Shown one piece after another: positions 7,863 to 16,029 of a stretch of 38,866 nt of DNA (positions are counted from its first letter, which is position 1; every line of letters starts with the position of its first letter). The stretch covers positions 1 through 38,866 of the forward strand of contig CAYPTH010000016.1 in NCBI GenBank assembly GCA_964413635.1, given 5' to 3'. The position numbers and the translations under genes are program-made. This DNA is from CAYFQV01 sp964413635. Its GTDB lineage: Bacteria > Spirochaetota > Spirochaetia > DSM-27196 > PWMO01. Below the pieces are notes generated by a model. The model was not told the origin of the DNA and made no database searches. It was given only the letters and a program-made list of their open reading frames with translations.

Positions 7863-9275
7863 ATGAGCGAAGATACGGAGTACGCCCAACTACTGGCGGA
7901 AGCAATCGAAAACCGGCGTGCCCATGTCGCCGAAAAGGTCATCCCCGAATTGAAGGAGGCATTTCGCGCCTTCCATTCGAGCTACCAGGGCCTGTGGAAC
8001 ATCCTCCAGCGAAAGGGTCTGATTCAAGAGGATCCATACAAGAACGACCAGAAGATCTCGGATGCTGTTGCCCCGTCGGACGAGTCCTTCATGGAGTCCG
8101 AGAAGGACCAACAGATGAGCGTCCGTCTCTCCGCCTTTGACAATACCTTGGATTACCTCACGAACTACTTCGAGTTCAGCCTGGATCACATGGACCTGCG
8201 GCGCGTGAAGAATCTCGTCGGTATTGCCAACTACATCAAGTGGAATAACCTCAGCGAAACCTCGCCGAAGTTCACGACCCGCGCCCTTGCCGAGTACGCC
8301 GGCAAACTGCGCGGCGAAGCGGACACTCTTTCGATCAACCTCCTGAAAGACGCGGTTGAGCAGCTGTCGAAGACGCAGCGCAACTTGCTGTCTTACCTGA
8401 AGCAGATCGCCGAGGTGAAGAAGGCCGAGTACAAACTCTACCTTCGTGAGGAAGTGGTGCCGGAGGCGGAATTCGACCCGAATAGCGCCTATCAGAACCG
8501 TGAAAAGACTCTCCGGGCCATGAAGAAGGCGTACTCCGCAAAGAAGCCGGGCAGTCCCTTCTTCACCGAGCTCGCCGGCGAGCTCATTGAAGAGGATTAC
8601 GGCCCGGAGGGAGAAGCCCTCCGCCGGCAGGTACTCGATGCACTCGCCGTCAAAGAGTCGAAGACGAAGGAGAAGCCGAAGCAGGATGTGCTGCGCCCCC
8701 TCCTCATGGACGGAATCCGCGCACTTGCCGGGGTCAGCAGGATTATCGAGCAGTGCATGGAAAAGATCGATGAAAACATCTCGACCATGGAGAATCGCAA
8801 CAAGAGCTTCGGCGACCGCCTGCGAGAGTGGATCGATCGATTGGTGAACCGCGAAGAGCCCTCGCGGGTCTTCGATGTCGAGTACCTCGACGAGGCAACC
8901 TCCACCACGCACACCGAACGTATTCAGTTTGACTCATTCAAGGAGTCAATGCTGAAGCGCGCCCGACTCTACGGCGCCGTTTTCAACAAGATGAGTAACG
9001 TGAGCCGCAAGTTGGAGGATGCCGGAGAGGATCAGCTCTTCGCCTTTCTGCAGAAGCATCTGGAAGAGCTCTTCGTTGCCCACCGCCAGCTCCAGAGTCT
9101 CGACACCCACATTCGTGCCGAGACACCACGAGCGCAGCGGAACAGCTTGCACGGGATTAACGCGGAGCTAAGCGCCCTCAAAGAGACCCTCACAAAAGCC
9201 AACACGAAGAAGCATGCGTACGTCGCGAAGAAGGAAGAACAGGAACAGTTTCGGAAGTTGGGAATCAGCGACTAA
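7863..9275 (+). CDS. Conserved-looking helical protein of unknown function, 470 aa
   Basis: Start chosen at ATG 7863 (MSEDTEYAQLLAEAIENRRA) behind a near-leaderless promoter. The protein is soluble, highly charged and almost wholly helical, with Lys/Glu-rich stretches typical of coiled coils (for example around residues 165-200 and at the C-terminus, KANTKKHAYVAKKEEQEQF). There is no signal peptide or membrane segment. I recognise no catalytic motif. The composition and length suggest a large cytoplasmic scaffold-like protein, perhaps restricted to spirochaetes, but that is inference. It is a single-gene unit flanked by a divergent gene and the convergent DAHP synthase fusion. Confidence 0.75.
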   Translation: MSEDTEYAQLLAEAIENRRAHVAEKVIPELKEAFRAFHSSYQGLWNILQRKGLIQEDPYKNDQKISDAVAPSDESFMESEKDQQMSVRLSAFDNTLDYLTNYFEFSLDHMDLRRVKNLVGIANYIKWNNLSETSPKFTTRALAEYAGKLRGEADTLSINLLKDAVEQLSKTQRNLLSYLKQIAEVKKAEYKLYLREEVVPEAEFDPNSAYQNREKTLRAMKKAYSAKKPGSPFFTELAGELIEEDYGPEGEALRRQVLDALAVKESKTKEKPKQDVLRPLLMDGIRALAGVSRIIEQCMEKIDENISTMENRNKSFGDRLREWIDRLVNREEPSRVFDVEYLDEATSTTHTERIQFDSFKESMLKRARLYGAVFNKMSNVSRKLEDAGEDQLFAFLQKHLEELFVAHRQLQSLDTHIRAETPRAQRNSLHGINAELSALKETLTKANTKKHAYVAKKEEQEQFRKLGISD

Positions 9276-9319
9276 GGGGTGGTGCCAAAATTGTTGATCG
9301 GCCGGCGACCGGCAGCCGC

Positions 9320-11215
9320 TTACGCCTTTCGGTAGCGACCCAGTACCCGGAGCTCATCCGTATACTCGGCGAGCTCTTCCATTACCACATCAAACACCTC
9401 CGCACGGTTGCGGAGATCCATGTCCAGATAGAACATATACTCCCAGGGTTTGCCCAGAATCGGACGTGACTCGATCTTCGTGAGATTCACCCCGTGCCGC
9501 GAAAAGACATCCATGCACTGCAAGAGCGCACCCGGCTTGTCCGGCGTAGCAAAGACGACGGATGCTTTGTCCGGTTTCTCGACCTCGGCGTGTTCGCTCC
9601 GCGCCAGAACGGCGAAGCGCGTATAGTTTTGCGGGTTCCCCTCGATTCCCTCTTTCAAGACGGTCAAGCCGTACGTGGAAGCTGCTTCCGAGTTGGCAAT
9701 TGCAGCTACATCCGTATCGTCCGTCTCGGCGACATGGGCCACGGACCCGGCGGTATCATAGTAGGGAATCTGCTGCCACTCGGGGTGCTCCGCCAAAAAG
9801 CCGGCACACTGGGCGAGCCCCTGGGGATGGGAGAAGACCCGAGTGATCGATCCCAGTGTCGTGCCCTCGTTGGCAATCAAGCTGTGGATGATCCGAATTG
9901 AGACTTCGCCGGCAATGGCAATATCAGGAAACTGTAGAAAAAGATCGTAGTTTTCATGGATGGAGCCGGAGAGGGAGTTTTCCAGGGGAACAACGCCGTA
10001 GTCCGCGGTACCCTCGAGAACGGCGGTGAAGACCTCCCGGAAGCTACGGTTCGGCACAGCCGTAACGTCGGCATTCTGGAAATAGCGCTTCAAGGCGATC
10101 TCGCTGTATGCGCCTCGCTCTCCCTGGAAGGCAACTGAGAGGGTGCCGGCGAGCTCACGGGGCTGCCGGCCCACCACGGTGGCGCTGTGCCGGACGGGCA
10201 GACGAAGCATTTCCTTCTCGACCACGGGGGCGAGAGCCTCAACGTCTCGCATGAGACGCTCGAACTGTTCCGGGAAGAGACTCTGCGGTCCGTCCGACAG
10301 AGCGCGGTCGGGGTCGGGATGAACCTCAACAATGAGTCCGTCCGCTCCGGCGGCAATGGCCCCCAGTGCTACCGGCATGACTTTGTCGCGAAGGCCGGTG
10401 GCGTGGCTCGGGTCGACCAGGACCGGCAGGTGGCTCAGCTTTTTCACGACCGGGATCGATGAAATATCCAAACTATTCCGGGTGTAGGTCTCGAACGTGC
10501 GAATTCCGCGTTCGCAGAGAATGACGTCTTCAGCCCCGTGAGCGAGGAGATACTCCGCAGCCATGAGCCACTCCTCGATCGTGGCCGATAGTCCGCGTTT
10601 GAGAAGCACCGGCACGCCGGAGGCGCCTACGCTCTTGAGGAGCTCGAAGTTCTGCATGTTCCGGGCGCCGATTTGGAAGACATCGACCCGGTCCCGCATG
10701 ATATCGATGTAGCTCGGAGAGACGATCTCGCTTACCACCGGCATGCCGGCGGCCTCTCCCGCCTCCTTCAGGTAGGTCAGCCCTTCCTCGCCAAGGCCCT
10801 GAAAGGCGTAGGGCGATGTCCGGGGTTTGAACGCGCCTCCCCGGAGCATGACCGCGCCGGACTCGCGAACGCGGTGGGCGCTTTCGAGGATCTGATCGCG
10901 ACTCTCGACGGAACAGGGCCCGGCAATGACGGCGATACGCCCCGATCCAATGCGGAGCGAGCCCACCGCAGCGAGGGTATCGTCCTTCTTGAACTCTCGG
11001 GACGCGAGCTTGTAGGGCTTCGAAATGGGGATGACCCGGAGCACTCCGGGCAGAACCTCGACCTCGCGCAGGTCGATTCTGGCGCTTCCCACCGCGCCGA
11101 GGATCGTCTCCTCTTCACCCTGTATCTCGCGAACTTTGAAGCCCCGCCCGCTGAGAAAAGAGCGGACTTCGCTCTTCTGTTCTTCCGTTATCGTATGCTC
11201 AAGAACGACTACCAT
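9320..11215 (-). CDS. DAHP synthase (type I beta) fused to prephenate dehydratase with ACT domain
   Basis: 631 residues. Residues ~1-75 form the small regulatory domain seen before Thermotoga-type DAHP synthase. Residues ~90-340 are the DAHP synthase barrel (IAVIAGPCSVESRDQI, LRGGAFKPRTSPYAFQGLG, VFQIGARNMQNFELL, PVLLKRGLSATIEEW, LPVLVDPSHATGLRD), the first step of aromatic amino acid synthesis. Residues ~365-540 are prephenate dehydratase (VAFQGERGAYSEIALKRYF, DYGVVPLENSLSGSIHENYD, VFSHPQGLAQC, and the catalytic GNPQNYTRFAVL), which makes phenylpyruvate. The end is an ACT domain with the ESRP phenylalanine-binding motif (TKIESRPILGKPWEYMFYLD). No chorismate mutase part is present. The frame is continuous with no sign of a joining error. 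AGGAGG lies 8 nt before the ATG, inside the end of the upstream transglycosylase gene. Confidence 0.93.
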   Translation of the reverse strand: MVVVLEHTITEEQKSEVRSFLSGRGFKVREIQGEEETILGAVGSARIDLREVEVLPGVLRVIPISKPYKLASREFKKDDTLAAVGSLRIGSGRIAVIAGPCSVESRDQILESAHRVRESGAVMLRGGAFKPRTSPYAFQGLGEEGLTYLKEAGEAAGMPVVSEIVSPSYIDIMRDRVDVFQIGARNMQNFELLKSVGASGVPVLLKRGLSATIEEWLMAAEYLLAHGAEDVILCERGIRTFETYTRNSLDISSIPVVKKLSHLPVLVDPSHATGLRDKVMPVALGAIAAGADGLIVEVHPDPDRALSDGPQSLFPEQFERLMRDVEALAPVVEKEMLRLPVRHSATVVGRQPRELAGTLSVAFQGERGAYSEIALKRYFQNADVTAVPNRSFREVFTAVLEGTADYGVVPLENSLSGSIHENYDLFLQFPDIAIAGEVSIRIIHSLIANEGTTLGSITRVFSHPQGLAQCAGFLAEHPEWQQIPYYDTAGSVAHVAETDDTDVAAIANSEAASTYGLTVLKEGIEGNPQNYTRFAVLARSEHAEVEKPDKASVVFATPDKPGALLQCMDVFSRHGVNLTKIESRPILGKPWEYMFYLDMDLRNRAEVFDVVMEELAEYTDELRVLGRYRKA

Positions 11216-11903
11216 TGAACAGCCCTCCTACACGGGCTTCCTCCGTCGGCATTGGAAAGCTCGACCGGATATGCTGGTCGAAGTGATACTCCAAGGATGC
11301 CTTATAGCGCATGATCCGTTCAATATAGGTAAGCGTGCTGCTCGGAATCTCGCCGCGCCGAACACGGCTTAAGCCGGCGTTGTACACCGCCAAGGCGGTG
11401 CGTTCATCGGAGCCGTGGCGGAGGGAGTAGCGGATGTAATCCGTACCGTGACTCGCGTTCACCTCCGGATGGAAGAAGTCCTCCTCCGAAAGATGCGGGA
11501 AGCTACGACTATTGAGCTGAAAGAGGCCGCGATCAATAGAAGAACTGTTCCTGTTGATCGCGCCAGGCTCGTAGCGGCTCTCTACCCAGGTCAGTGCAAA
11601 GACCAGGGATAGAGAGAGATCGTTTCGATCGGCGTGGTAGAGAATTGGGAGTGCAGTGTCCTCGCTTCCCGTCAACTCCACAAAGAACTGCTCAACATAG
11701 TCGTGGGTCATGTCTTCTCGGTAGAGCGCCAGGATGGGCTTCGAGCCGTCGAGTATGTTGGCGACGTTCGGGTAGCTCTCCGGCTCATCCTGCACGTATG
11801 AGGCTTGCTCCCAGGTGAACTCGTAGTTTTGCTGTGGTCGCCCTTCGGTGAGGTCGACCGGCTCCACGGCTCGGCTGTACGCAAAGAGCGCCGTCAGGAG
11901 CAC
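11199..11903 (-). CDS. Lytic transglycosylase (SLT domain), exported; start uncertain
   Basis: Cleaves the glycan strands of peptidoglycan. The SLT fold is clear: the catalytic Glu in ALTWVESRYEPGAI, the GLFQLNSRSFPHL motif, and the TALAVYNAGLSRV motif; about 234 residues from the GTG at 11903. That GTG has no nearby ribosome binding site and gives a signal peptide without a basic front. An in-frame ATC at 11924 lies 6 nt behind GGAGG (11935-11931) and would give MNRVAIVVLLTALFAYSRAV, a textbook export signal. No ATG, GTG, TTG or CTG lies between the upstream stop (11942) and 11903. The stop overlaps the DAHP synthase fusion by 17 nt, so the two are coupled. Confidence 0.85.
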   Translation of the reverse strand: MLLTALFAYSRAVEPVDLTEGRPQQNYEFTWEQASYVQDEPESYPNVANILDGSKPILALYREDMTHDYVEQFFVELTGSEDTALPILYHADRNDLSLSLVFALTWVESRYEPGAINRNSSSIDRGLFQLNSRSFPHLSEEDFFHPEVNASHGTDYIRYSLRHGSDERTALAVYNAGLSRVRRGEIPSSTLTYIERIMRYKASLEYHFDQHIRSSFPMPTEEARVGGLFNGSRS

Positions 11904-11997
11904 GACGATGGCAACGCGATTGATACTGCGCCTCCGCTGTCAGGATTTGAATGGTCAATGTACTGACCGGCGGCTCCTTGATCAAGCGGTTCGTCGG

Positions 11998-12732
11998 TCA
12001 TTGACCGATTTCCGCGCCTCCGGGAAGGGTCTTCACCAAGACGCCGTGACCGTTGAGATTGTGCATCATAACGCGGTCACGCTTGGCGAGATCCTCGTTC
12101 CCCAGCGCCGTCACCCCTTCGCAGCCGTAGAAGCCGTAATCGTCGTAGACAACAATGCCGCCGACGGGGAGGCGCGGCCACACCCAATCTAGGGTGTCCT
12201 TGGCGGATTGGTAGACATCCACGTCAATGTGGCAGAAGCGGATCATGTCGTCGGTGACGTACTCCGCCGTTTCGTCGGGAAAGATGCCCTCGAGGAGGCG
12301 CCAGTTGTCGAGATTGAACCGGCCTAGGAGTGACTCGACCATCTCTCGACTCGCATCGGCGTGTTCACCGCCCTTGTAGTAGTCGTCCTTGGGCCCGGCT
12401 TTGACCACTCCACGGAAGGTGTCGGCAAGGTAGACCGTGCTGTGGGTGCCGGAGGAGCCGGCACTCATCCGTGCCCGCTCGGCCAAAAGGGCCCCGGTGC
12501 CGCCGCGCCACACGCCGACCTCCAGGACAGCGCCGGGCAGATGGCCGGTTTGCGGGAGGAGGGTCCACAGCTCGTAGCACCGGGCAACGTCTACCTGCGT
12601 CGCCGAGGAAACGGCCTTGTAGATTCGTTGAAAGGGCTCGTCGGCGGTCCATGGCGTGTAGTTTGCCACGGGGTAGATATCGCCATATCCAACCGGATAG
12701 TCGTAGCGCGGGGGGACATCGAGCTTTCGCAC
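11998..12732 (-). CDS. TylF/MycF-like SAM-dependent O-methyltransferase
   Basis: 244 residues with the layout of macrocin-O-methyltransferase (TylF) proteins. Visible parts: the SAM-binding motif VLEVGVWRGGTGALLAERAR, VYLADTFRGVVKAG, a FCHIDVDVYQSAKDTLDWVW metal/substrate stretch, and GGIVVYDDYGFYGCEGV. Family members methylate sugar hydroxyls, often in antibiotics or surface glycans; the substrate here is unknown. The GTG start overlaps the stop of the 95-aa gene upstream by one base (TAGTG), so translation is coupled. About 94 nt separate it from the transglycosylase gene downstream on the same strand. Cytoplasmic; no signal. Confidence 0.85.
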   Translation of the reverse strand: MRKLDVPPRYDYPVGYGDIYPVANYTPWTADEPFQRIYKAVSSATQVDVARCYELWTLLPQTGHLPGAVLEVGVWRGGTGALLAERARMSAGSSGTHSTVYLADTFRGVVKAGPKDDYYKGGEHADASREMVESLLGRFNLDNWRLLEGIFPDETAEYVTDDMIRFCHIDVDVYQSAKDTLDWVWPRLPVGGIVVYDDYGFYGCEGVTALGNEDLAKRDRVMMHNLNGHGVLVKTLPGGAEIGQ

Positions 12733-13019
12733 TATTGGGGCCCTGCCTTCCCGTGCTGAAGGCGCGCGAGAACTGCCTCCATGGCGGCTATGGTCGCCGA
12801 CATCGATACAGTCTCTGCCATTCCCCGGCCGATCCAGTTATTGCCCTCCTGCACGTACATGACCTCCAATTGTTCACGCAACTCCTGTACGGAGAAATCC
12901 GGATCTCGCTCGAGCCGATAGTTGAGCTGATCAATGGTCTCGGCGTAGACACGCTCGTACTGCTCTTGGGCGCGCTGAGACATTGTGGAGGGGTTGGATT
13001 CCGACATCTTGCGAGACAT
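12732..13019 (-). CDS. Small charged helical protein, 95 aa, unknown function
   Basis: First gene of the operon leading to the methyltransferase, transglycosylase and DAHP synthase fusion. The ATG at 13019 is preceded by a strong promoter with the -10 box 6 nt upstream and no ribosome binding site, which argues for this start rather than the internal Met at 13007. The protein is predicted soluble and mainly helical (QRAQEQYERVYAETIDQLNY, DFSVQELREQLEVMYVQEGN, VSMSATIAAMEAVLARLQ). I do not recognise the family. Its stop is shared with the start of the methyltransferase, suggesting related expression levels. Confidence 0.7.
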   Translation of the reverse strand: MSRKMSESNPSTMSQRAQEQYERVYAETIDQLNYRLERDPDFSVQELREQLEVMYVQEGNNWIGRGMAETVSMSATIAAMEAVLARLQHGKAGPQ

Positions 13020-13025
13020 GCTGCT

Positions 13026-13054
13026 ACACTACGGAAAGGCAAATCCGCGGTCAA
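13026..13054 (-). promoter_or_regulatory. Promoter of the 95-aa gene operon, leaderless type
   Basis: On the minus strand TTGACC (13054-13049), 17-nt spacer, TAGTGT (13031-13026), 6 nt, ATG at 13019. It is one of the best examples of the leaderless pattern in the window. Confidence 0.65.
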
Positions 13055-13080
13055 GGTCGACGACGCACGGCGAGGTACGC

Positions 13081-14283
13081 ATGAGCACGAATCGAATAAG
13101 CCGCCTCGCCCGGGAACGGCGCGAGGCGGGAGAGGACCTTCTCGATCTCATTGATACGAACTTCCACAACAACGGGTTTCGCTTTTCCCGCGCGCGACTG
13201 TCCGAGCTCCTCAGCGACTACGCGGGGCTACAACACTACACACCCCGTCCGAAAGGGAGCCCGGCAACTCGGGCGGCCGTCGCCGGCTACTATTCGGCGG
13301 AAAGCCCCGAGTCCGCAGTCACACCGGATCAGATCATCATTACAGCCTCGACCTCCGACTCGTACAACCTGCTTTTCAGCGTCCTCACCGAAGCGGGGGA
13401 CAATATTGTCCTGCCTTCGCCGGGCTACCCGCTTTTCGAGTATCTCGCCCACTACCACGGCCTGGAGACACGCTTCTACTCCATGGAGTTCGATGAAGGC
13501 TTTGCCGTACGCGGCGAGCGGCTCGGCCCACTCGTGGACGAGGCGACGCGCTTCGTGGTGCTCATCTCACCGAACAATCCGACGGGGCGGATATACTCGC
13601 CGGCGGAGATTGCCGCAGTCGGGGAGGTGGTCTCCGACACACGCGGTCCCATTATCATCTGTGACGAGGTTTTCAGCGAGTACCGGTACGCCGGCACGGC
13701 CGGCGGAATGGCCGGCCGAGGAGCGGCCACTCGGCCGGCACCCTTACCGCGGCCCATGGCGCTCCTTCCGAATGCGCCGGTGATAACGCTCAATGGTGCA
13801 GCGAAACTCCTGGCGCTTCCGGATCTCAAACTGGGATGGATGGCGGTTACCGGGCCGCCGGGCCGACGCAAGGCCCTGTTGGAGGCCCTTGAAACCGCAA
13901 ACGACATGTTTCTCAACGCCTCCGGACCGGCGCAGTACGTTGGCGCCGTCGCGATCCCGGAGCGCTCCTCGTACCTAGACCGGGCGCTCCCACGGCTGGA
14001 AGCGGCGCGAGGCGCCCTTGCCGTGGAGGTGGAAGGGGTTTCGGAGTTGGAGACGGTACTTCCAGAGGGAGGTATTCACGCGGTCCTGCGGCTGCCACCC
14101 GGGCTCCCGCTTTCGGACGAAGGCTTTGCCCTCCGGCTGTTGGAGCGGCACAATGTCCACCTACATCCCGGCTACCTCTACGGGATAGCTGACGACCGCT
14201 CGCTGATTCTCTCACTTCTGCCGGGGGCGGAGGCGATCAGCCGAGGAGTCGCCGCCATTGCAAAGATGCTGCGGGCGTTCTGA
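13081..14283 (+). CDS. PLP-dependent aminotransferase (class I/II fold)
   Basis: 400 residues, the usual length for aspartate/alanine aminotransferase relatives. The cofactor-binding parts can be read: ITASTSDSYNLLFSVL, the substrate segment SPNNPTGRIYS, the PLP-binding Asp in IIICDEVFSEYRYAG, and the Schiff-base Lys in LNGAAKLLALPDLKLGWM (near residue 240). There is a Gly/Ala/Pro-rich insertion between Asp and Lys (around residue 206-225). The amino acid substrate cannot be told from sequence; an alanine- or aromatic-type enzyme would both fit, and the DAHP synthase fusion next door makes the aromatic option attractive but unproven. Start at ATG 13081 has a short GAGG upstream. It ends exactly where the convergent coiled-coil gene ends. 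Confidence 0.85.
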   Translation: MSTNRISRLARERREAGEDLLDLIDTNFHNNGFRFSRARLSELLSDYAGLQHYTPRPKGSPATRAAVAGYYSAESPESAVTPDQIIITASTSDSYNLLFSVLTEAGDNIVLPSPGYPLFEYLAHYHGLETRFYSMEFDEGFAVRGERLGPLVDEATRFVVLISPNNPTGRIYSPAEIAAVGEVVSDTRGPIIICDEVFSEYRYAGTAGGMAGRGAATRPAPLPRPMALLPNAPVITLNGAAKLLALPDLKLGWMAVTGPPGRRKALLEALETANDMFLNASGPAQYVGAVAIPERSSYLDRALPRLEAARGALAVEVEGVSELETVLPEGGIHAVLRLPPGLPLSDEGFALRLLERHNVHLHPGYLYGIADDRSLILSLLPGAEAISRGVAAIAKMLRAF

Positions 14284-15939
14284 TTAGTCGCCGGCGGAGG
14301 CGCTCGCTTCGGGAAGCGTCCGGACGGAGAAGTCGTTGAAGAGGGCGCGACCGAGGCTGCGGAAGGCGATCTGGACCCCACGGTTAATGTCGAACCAGGC
14401 TCGATACCGGATCTTGTCCTCGCCGTTGACGGCAATGGTGAGGTAGCCGGTCTCCGGCTCGTAGAGAACGGATGCCTGGAGCGACTCGGCAATCGGCTCC
14501 GAGATCATTGCGCCGGCGACGCGACCCATGTTTACGTCGTCGCTGGAACGGTATACCTGCAAGAAGGTGTTGTTGCTGCCGTACACCGAGGGATCCCTGG
14601 TAAACCAGATCAGCAGAGAGTCACCGAGGCCGTAGCCACGCTTGTCCACGCTGCTCACAAAGATGTGAAGCCCGACACCGACCCACCCGTCATCGAGGCT
14701 GCGGGTGGAGAAGCGGTAAAGGGTGCGCTGTGCAGTCTGGGGCACGTCAATCAGGTATTTGGCAAAGTACTGGTTGGGATCCCGTTGCCGGAGGGTGCCT
14801 TCGTTCAGGACCCAGGAACCGATTTGGCCCTCACCGCCGTCGAAGCCTTGCAGGACACTCCTGGTGAGGTCCTCGGACAGCAGTGTCACGTAGCTTCCCC
14901 CGGCCACCTCCCGAAGCAGCTCTTCTCGCACGAGCTCTTGACGTTCTTGCAAGTCGGCAACACGCCGCTGGAGCTCGTCGATCCGCCCCTCCGTGTCGCC
15001 GTCGCTAACACCCTCGAGCCGGGTGGCCAGAGCGGACTGGGCGTCCTCGATCTCCCCGAGGAGCTCCTGGTGATTCGCGCTTACGGTGCTGCCCAGGCGC
15101 TGAATGGCTTGATCAATCTGTTGGAGAGATTCATCGATCTCGGCGGCCGCCCGCTCCAGGGCCCGCGCCTGTGCGAGGCTCGGATCCCGGGCGTCGGGCG
15201 CTGCGTCGGACGCGGCGTCACCGCCGCCGTCACCGCCGCCGTCGGCTCTCGCCGTCTTGAGCTCATCGCGAAGCTCGGCAATATCGCTCTTCAAGCGTTC
15301 ATTTTCCGCCTTGAGCTCCCGCACCTGGCGCGTCAGCGCCTCGTTGCGCTCCACCAGTCCCATGTTTTCCGCGGAGAGTCGGCCGGCCTTCTCCTCGGCC
15401 TGGTCCCGCTCGGCGCGAAGCTCTTCAATCCGGGCTCGGGCGTCGACGAGCTCGGTGGAGACGATCTCCTCCACGGCTAAGTCGATCAGGGGCTGGGCGC
15501 GCTCCGCATCCACGGCGGCGAGGGTTCCAGACCGAACGCCGTCTACCAGGGCGTAGCCACCGTCTGCCTGCCGGAGTCGGATGCTGTAGACATCGTCCTC
15601 TACAAAAACGCCGTCTATTTTCAGAGTATGGTCGTTCTCGGCTTTGAGGGTAGCGACGTCCAGTATGACGTCGTTGGGAAGGACGTTTCGGCTTTCGGGG
15701 TACACCTCGACGACGCGCCAGATCTCTCCGTCGCTCGAGGCGAGTCGAAGGGAGAAGCGCCCCTCGGCGGTTTGGATGTTGCGAATGTAGAAGGCGCGCG
15801 GGCCGGCAAGCGAAACGGCGGCGTCGGAGAAGTCCACCGCGGCGAGCTCTTCCTCGGACACCTCCGCCTGACCAAAGCCGATCGGGAGAACGAGGAACAG
15901 CATTAAGACCGCGAACATTGCAAGGTACAGTCGTGACAT
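14284..15939 (-). CDS. Secreted coiled-coil protein with C-terminal beta domain
   Basis: 551 residues from ATG 15939. An export signal (MSRLYLAMFAVLMLFLVLPI, cleavage near FGQA-EV) leads into a ~120-residue beta-rich part (AFYIRNIQTAEGRFSLRLA, VFVEDDVYSIRLRQADGGYA). Residues ~150-230 and ~255-335 are long heptad coiled coils separated by a flexible DGGGDGGGD linker. The last ~200 residues look like a jelly-roll or lectin-like domain (GSWVLNEGTLRQRDPNQYFA, YRFSTRSLDDGWVGVGLHIF, LTIAVNGEDKIRYRAWF), similar to concanavalin/LamG folds, but I cannot name the family. It is probably periplasmic or on the cell surface. The GTG at 15957 gives a longer form; ATG 15939 is preferred because a -10 box ends 7 nt before it. 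Confidence 0.8.
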   Translation of the reverse strand: MSRLYLAMFAVLMLFLVLPIGFGQAEVSEEELAAVDFSDAAVSLAGPRAFYIRNIQTAEGRFSLRLASSDGEIWRVVEVYPESRNVLPNDVILDVATLKAENDHTLKIDGVFVEDDVYSIRLRQADGGYALVDGVRSGTLAAVDAERAQPLIDLAVEEIVSTELVDARARIEELRAERDQAEEKAGRLSAENMGLVERNEALTRQVRELKAENERLKSDIAELRDELKTARADGGGDGGGDAASDAAPDARDPSLAQARALERAAAEIDESLQQIDQAIQRLGSTVSANHQELLGEIEDAQSALATRLEGVSDGDTEGRIDELQRRVADLQERQELVREELLREVAGGSYVTLLSEDLTRSVLQGFDGGEGQIGSWVLNEGTLRQRDPNQYFAKYLIDVPQTAQRTLYRFSTRSLDDGWVGVGLHIFVSSVDKRGYGLGDSLLIWFTRDPSVYGSNNTFLQVYRSSDDVNMGRVAGAMISEPIAESLQASVLYEPETGYLTIAVNGEDKIRYRAWFDINRGVQIAFRSLGRALFNDFSVRTLPEASASAGD

Positions 15940-15946
15940 CTTATTG

Positions 15947-15976
15947 TTTATCGGCACAGTCTCGGTCTGAGTTCAC
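15947..15976 (-). promoter_or_regulatory. Possible promoter of the coiled-coil gene
   Basis: On the minus strand GTGAAC (15976-15971), 18-nt spacer, GATAAA (15952-15947), 7 nt, ATG 15939. The -35 box overlaps the -35 box of the divergent ald promoter. Confidence 0.35.
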
Positions 15977-16000
15977 CGATTTTCATCCATGTGCTATCAT
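15972..16000 (+). promoter_or_regulatory. Probable ald promoter
   Basis: TTCACC (15972-15977), 17-nt spacer, TATCAT (15995-16000). The leader is about 23 nt and carries AAAGGAG before the ATG at 16030. Confidence 0.55.
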
Positions 16001-16029
16001 GCCGCAGCACGCAAAGGAGCTTCCAGCGA

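Noticed and set aside
9276..9319. GCCGG-CGA-CCGGC hairpin as a terminator between convergent genes
   Set aside because: The stem is only 5 bp and no T-run follows on either strand.
15190..15245. Short GC-rich direct repeats
   Set aside because: They encode the Asp/Gly linker of the coiled-coil protein and are explained by its amino acid sequence.
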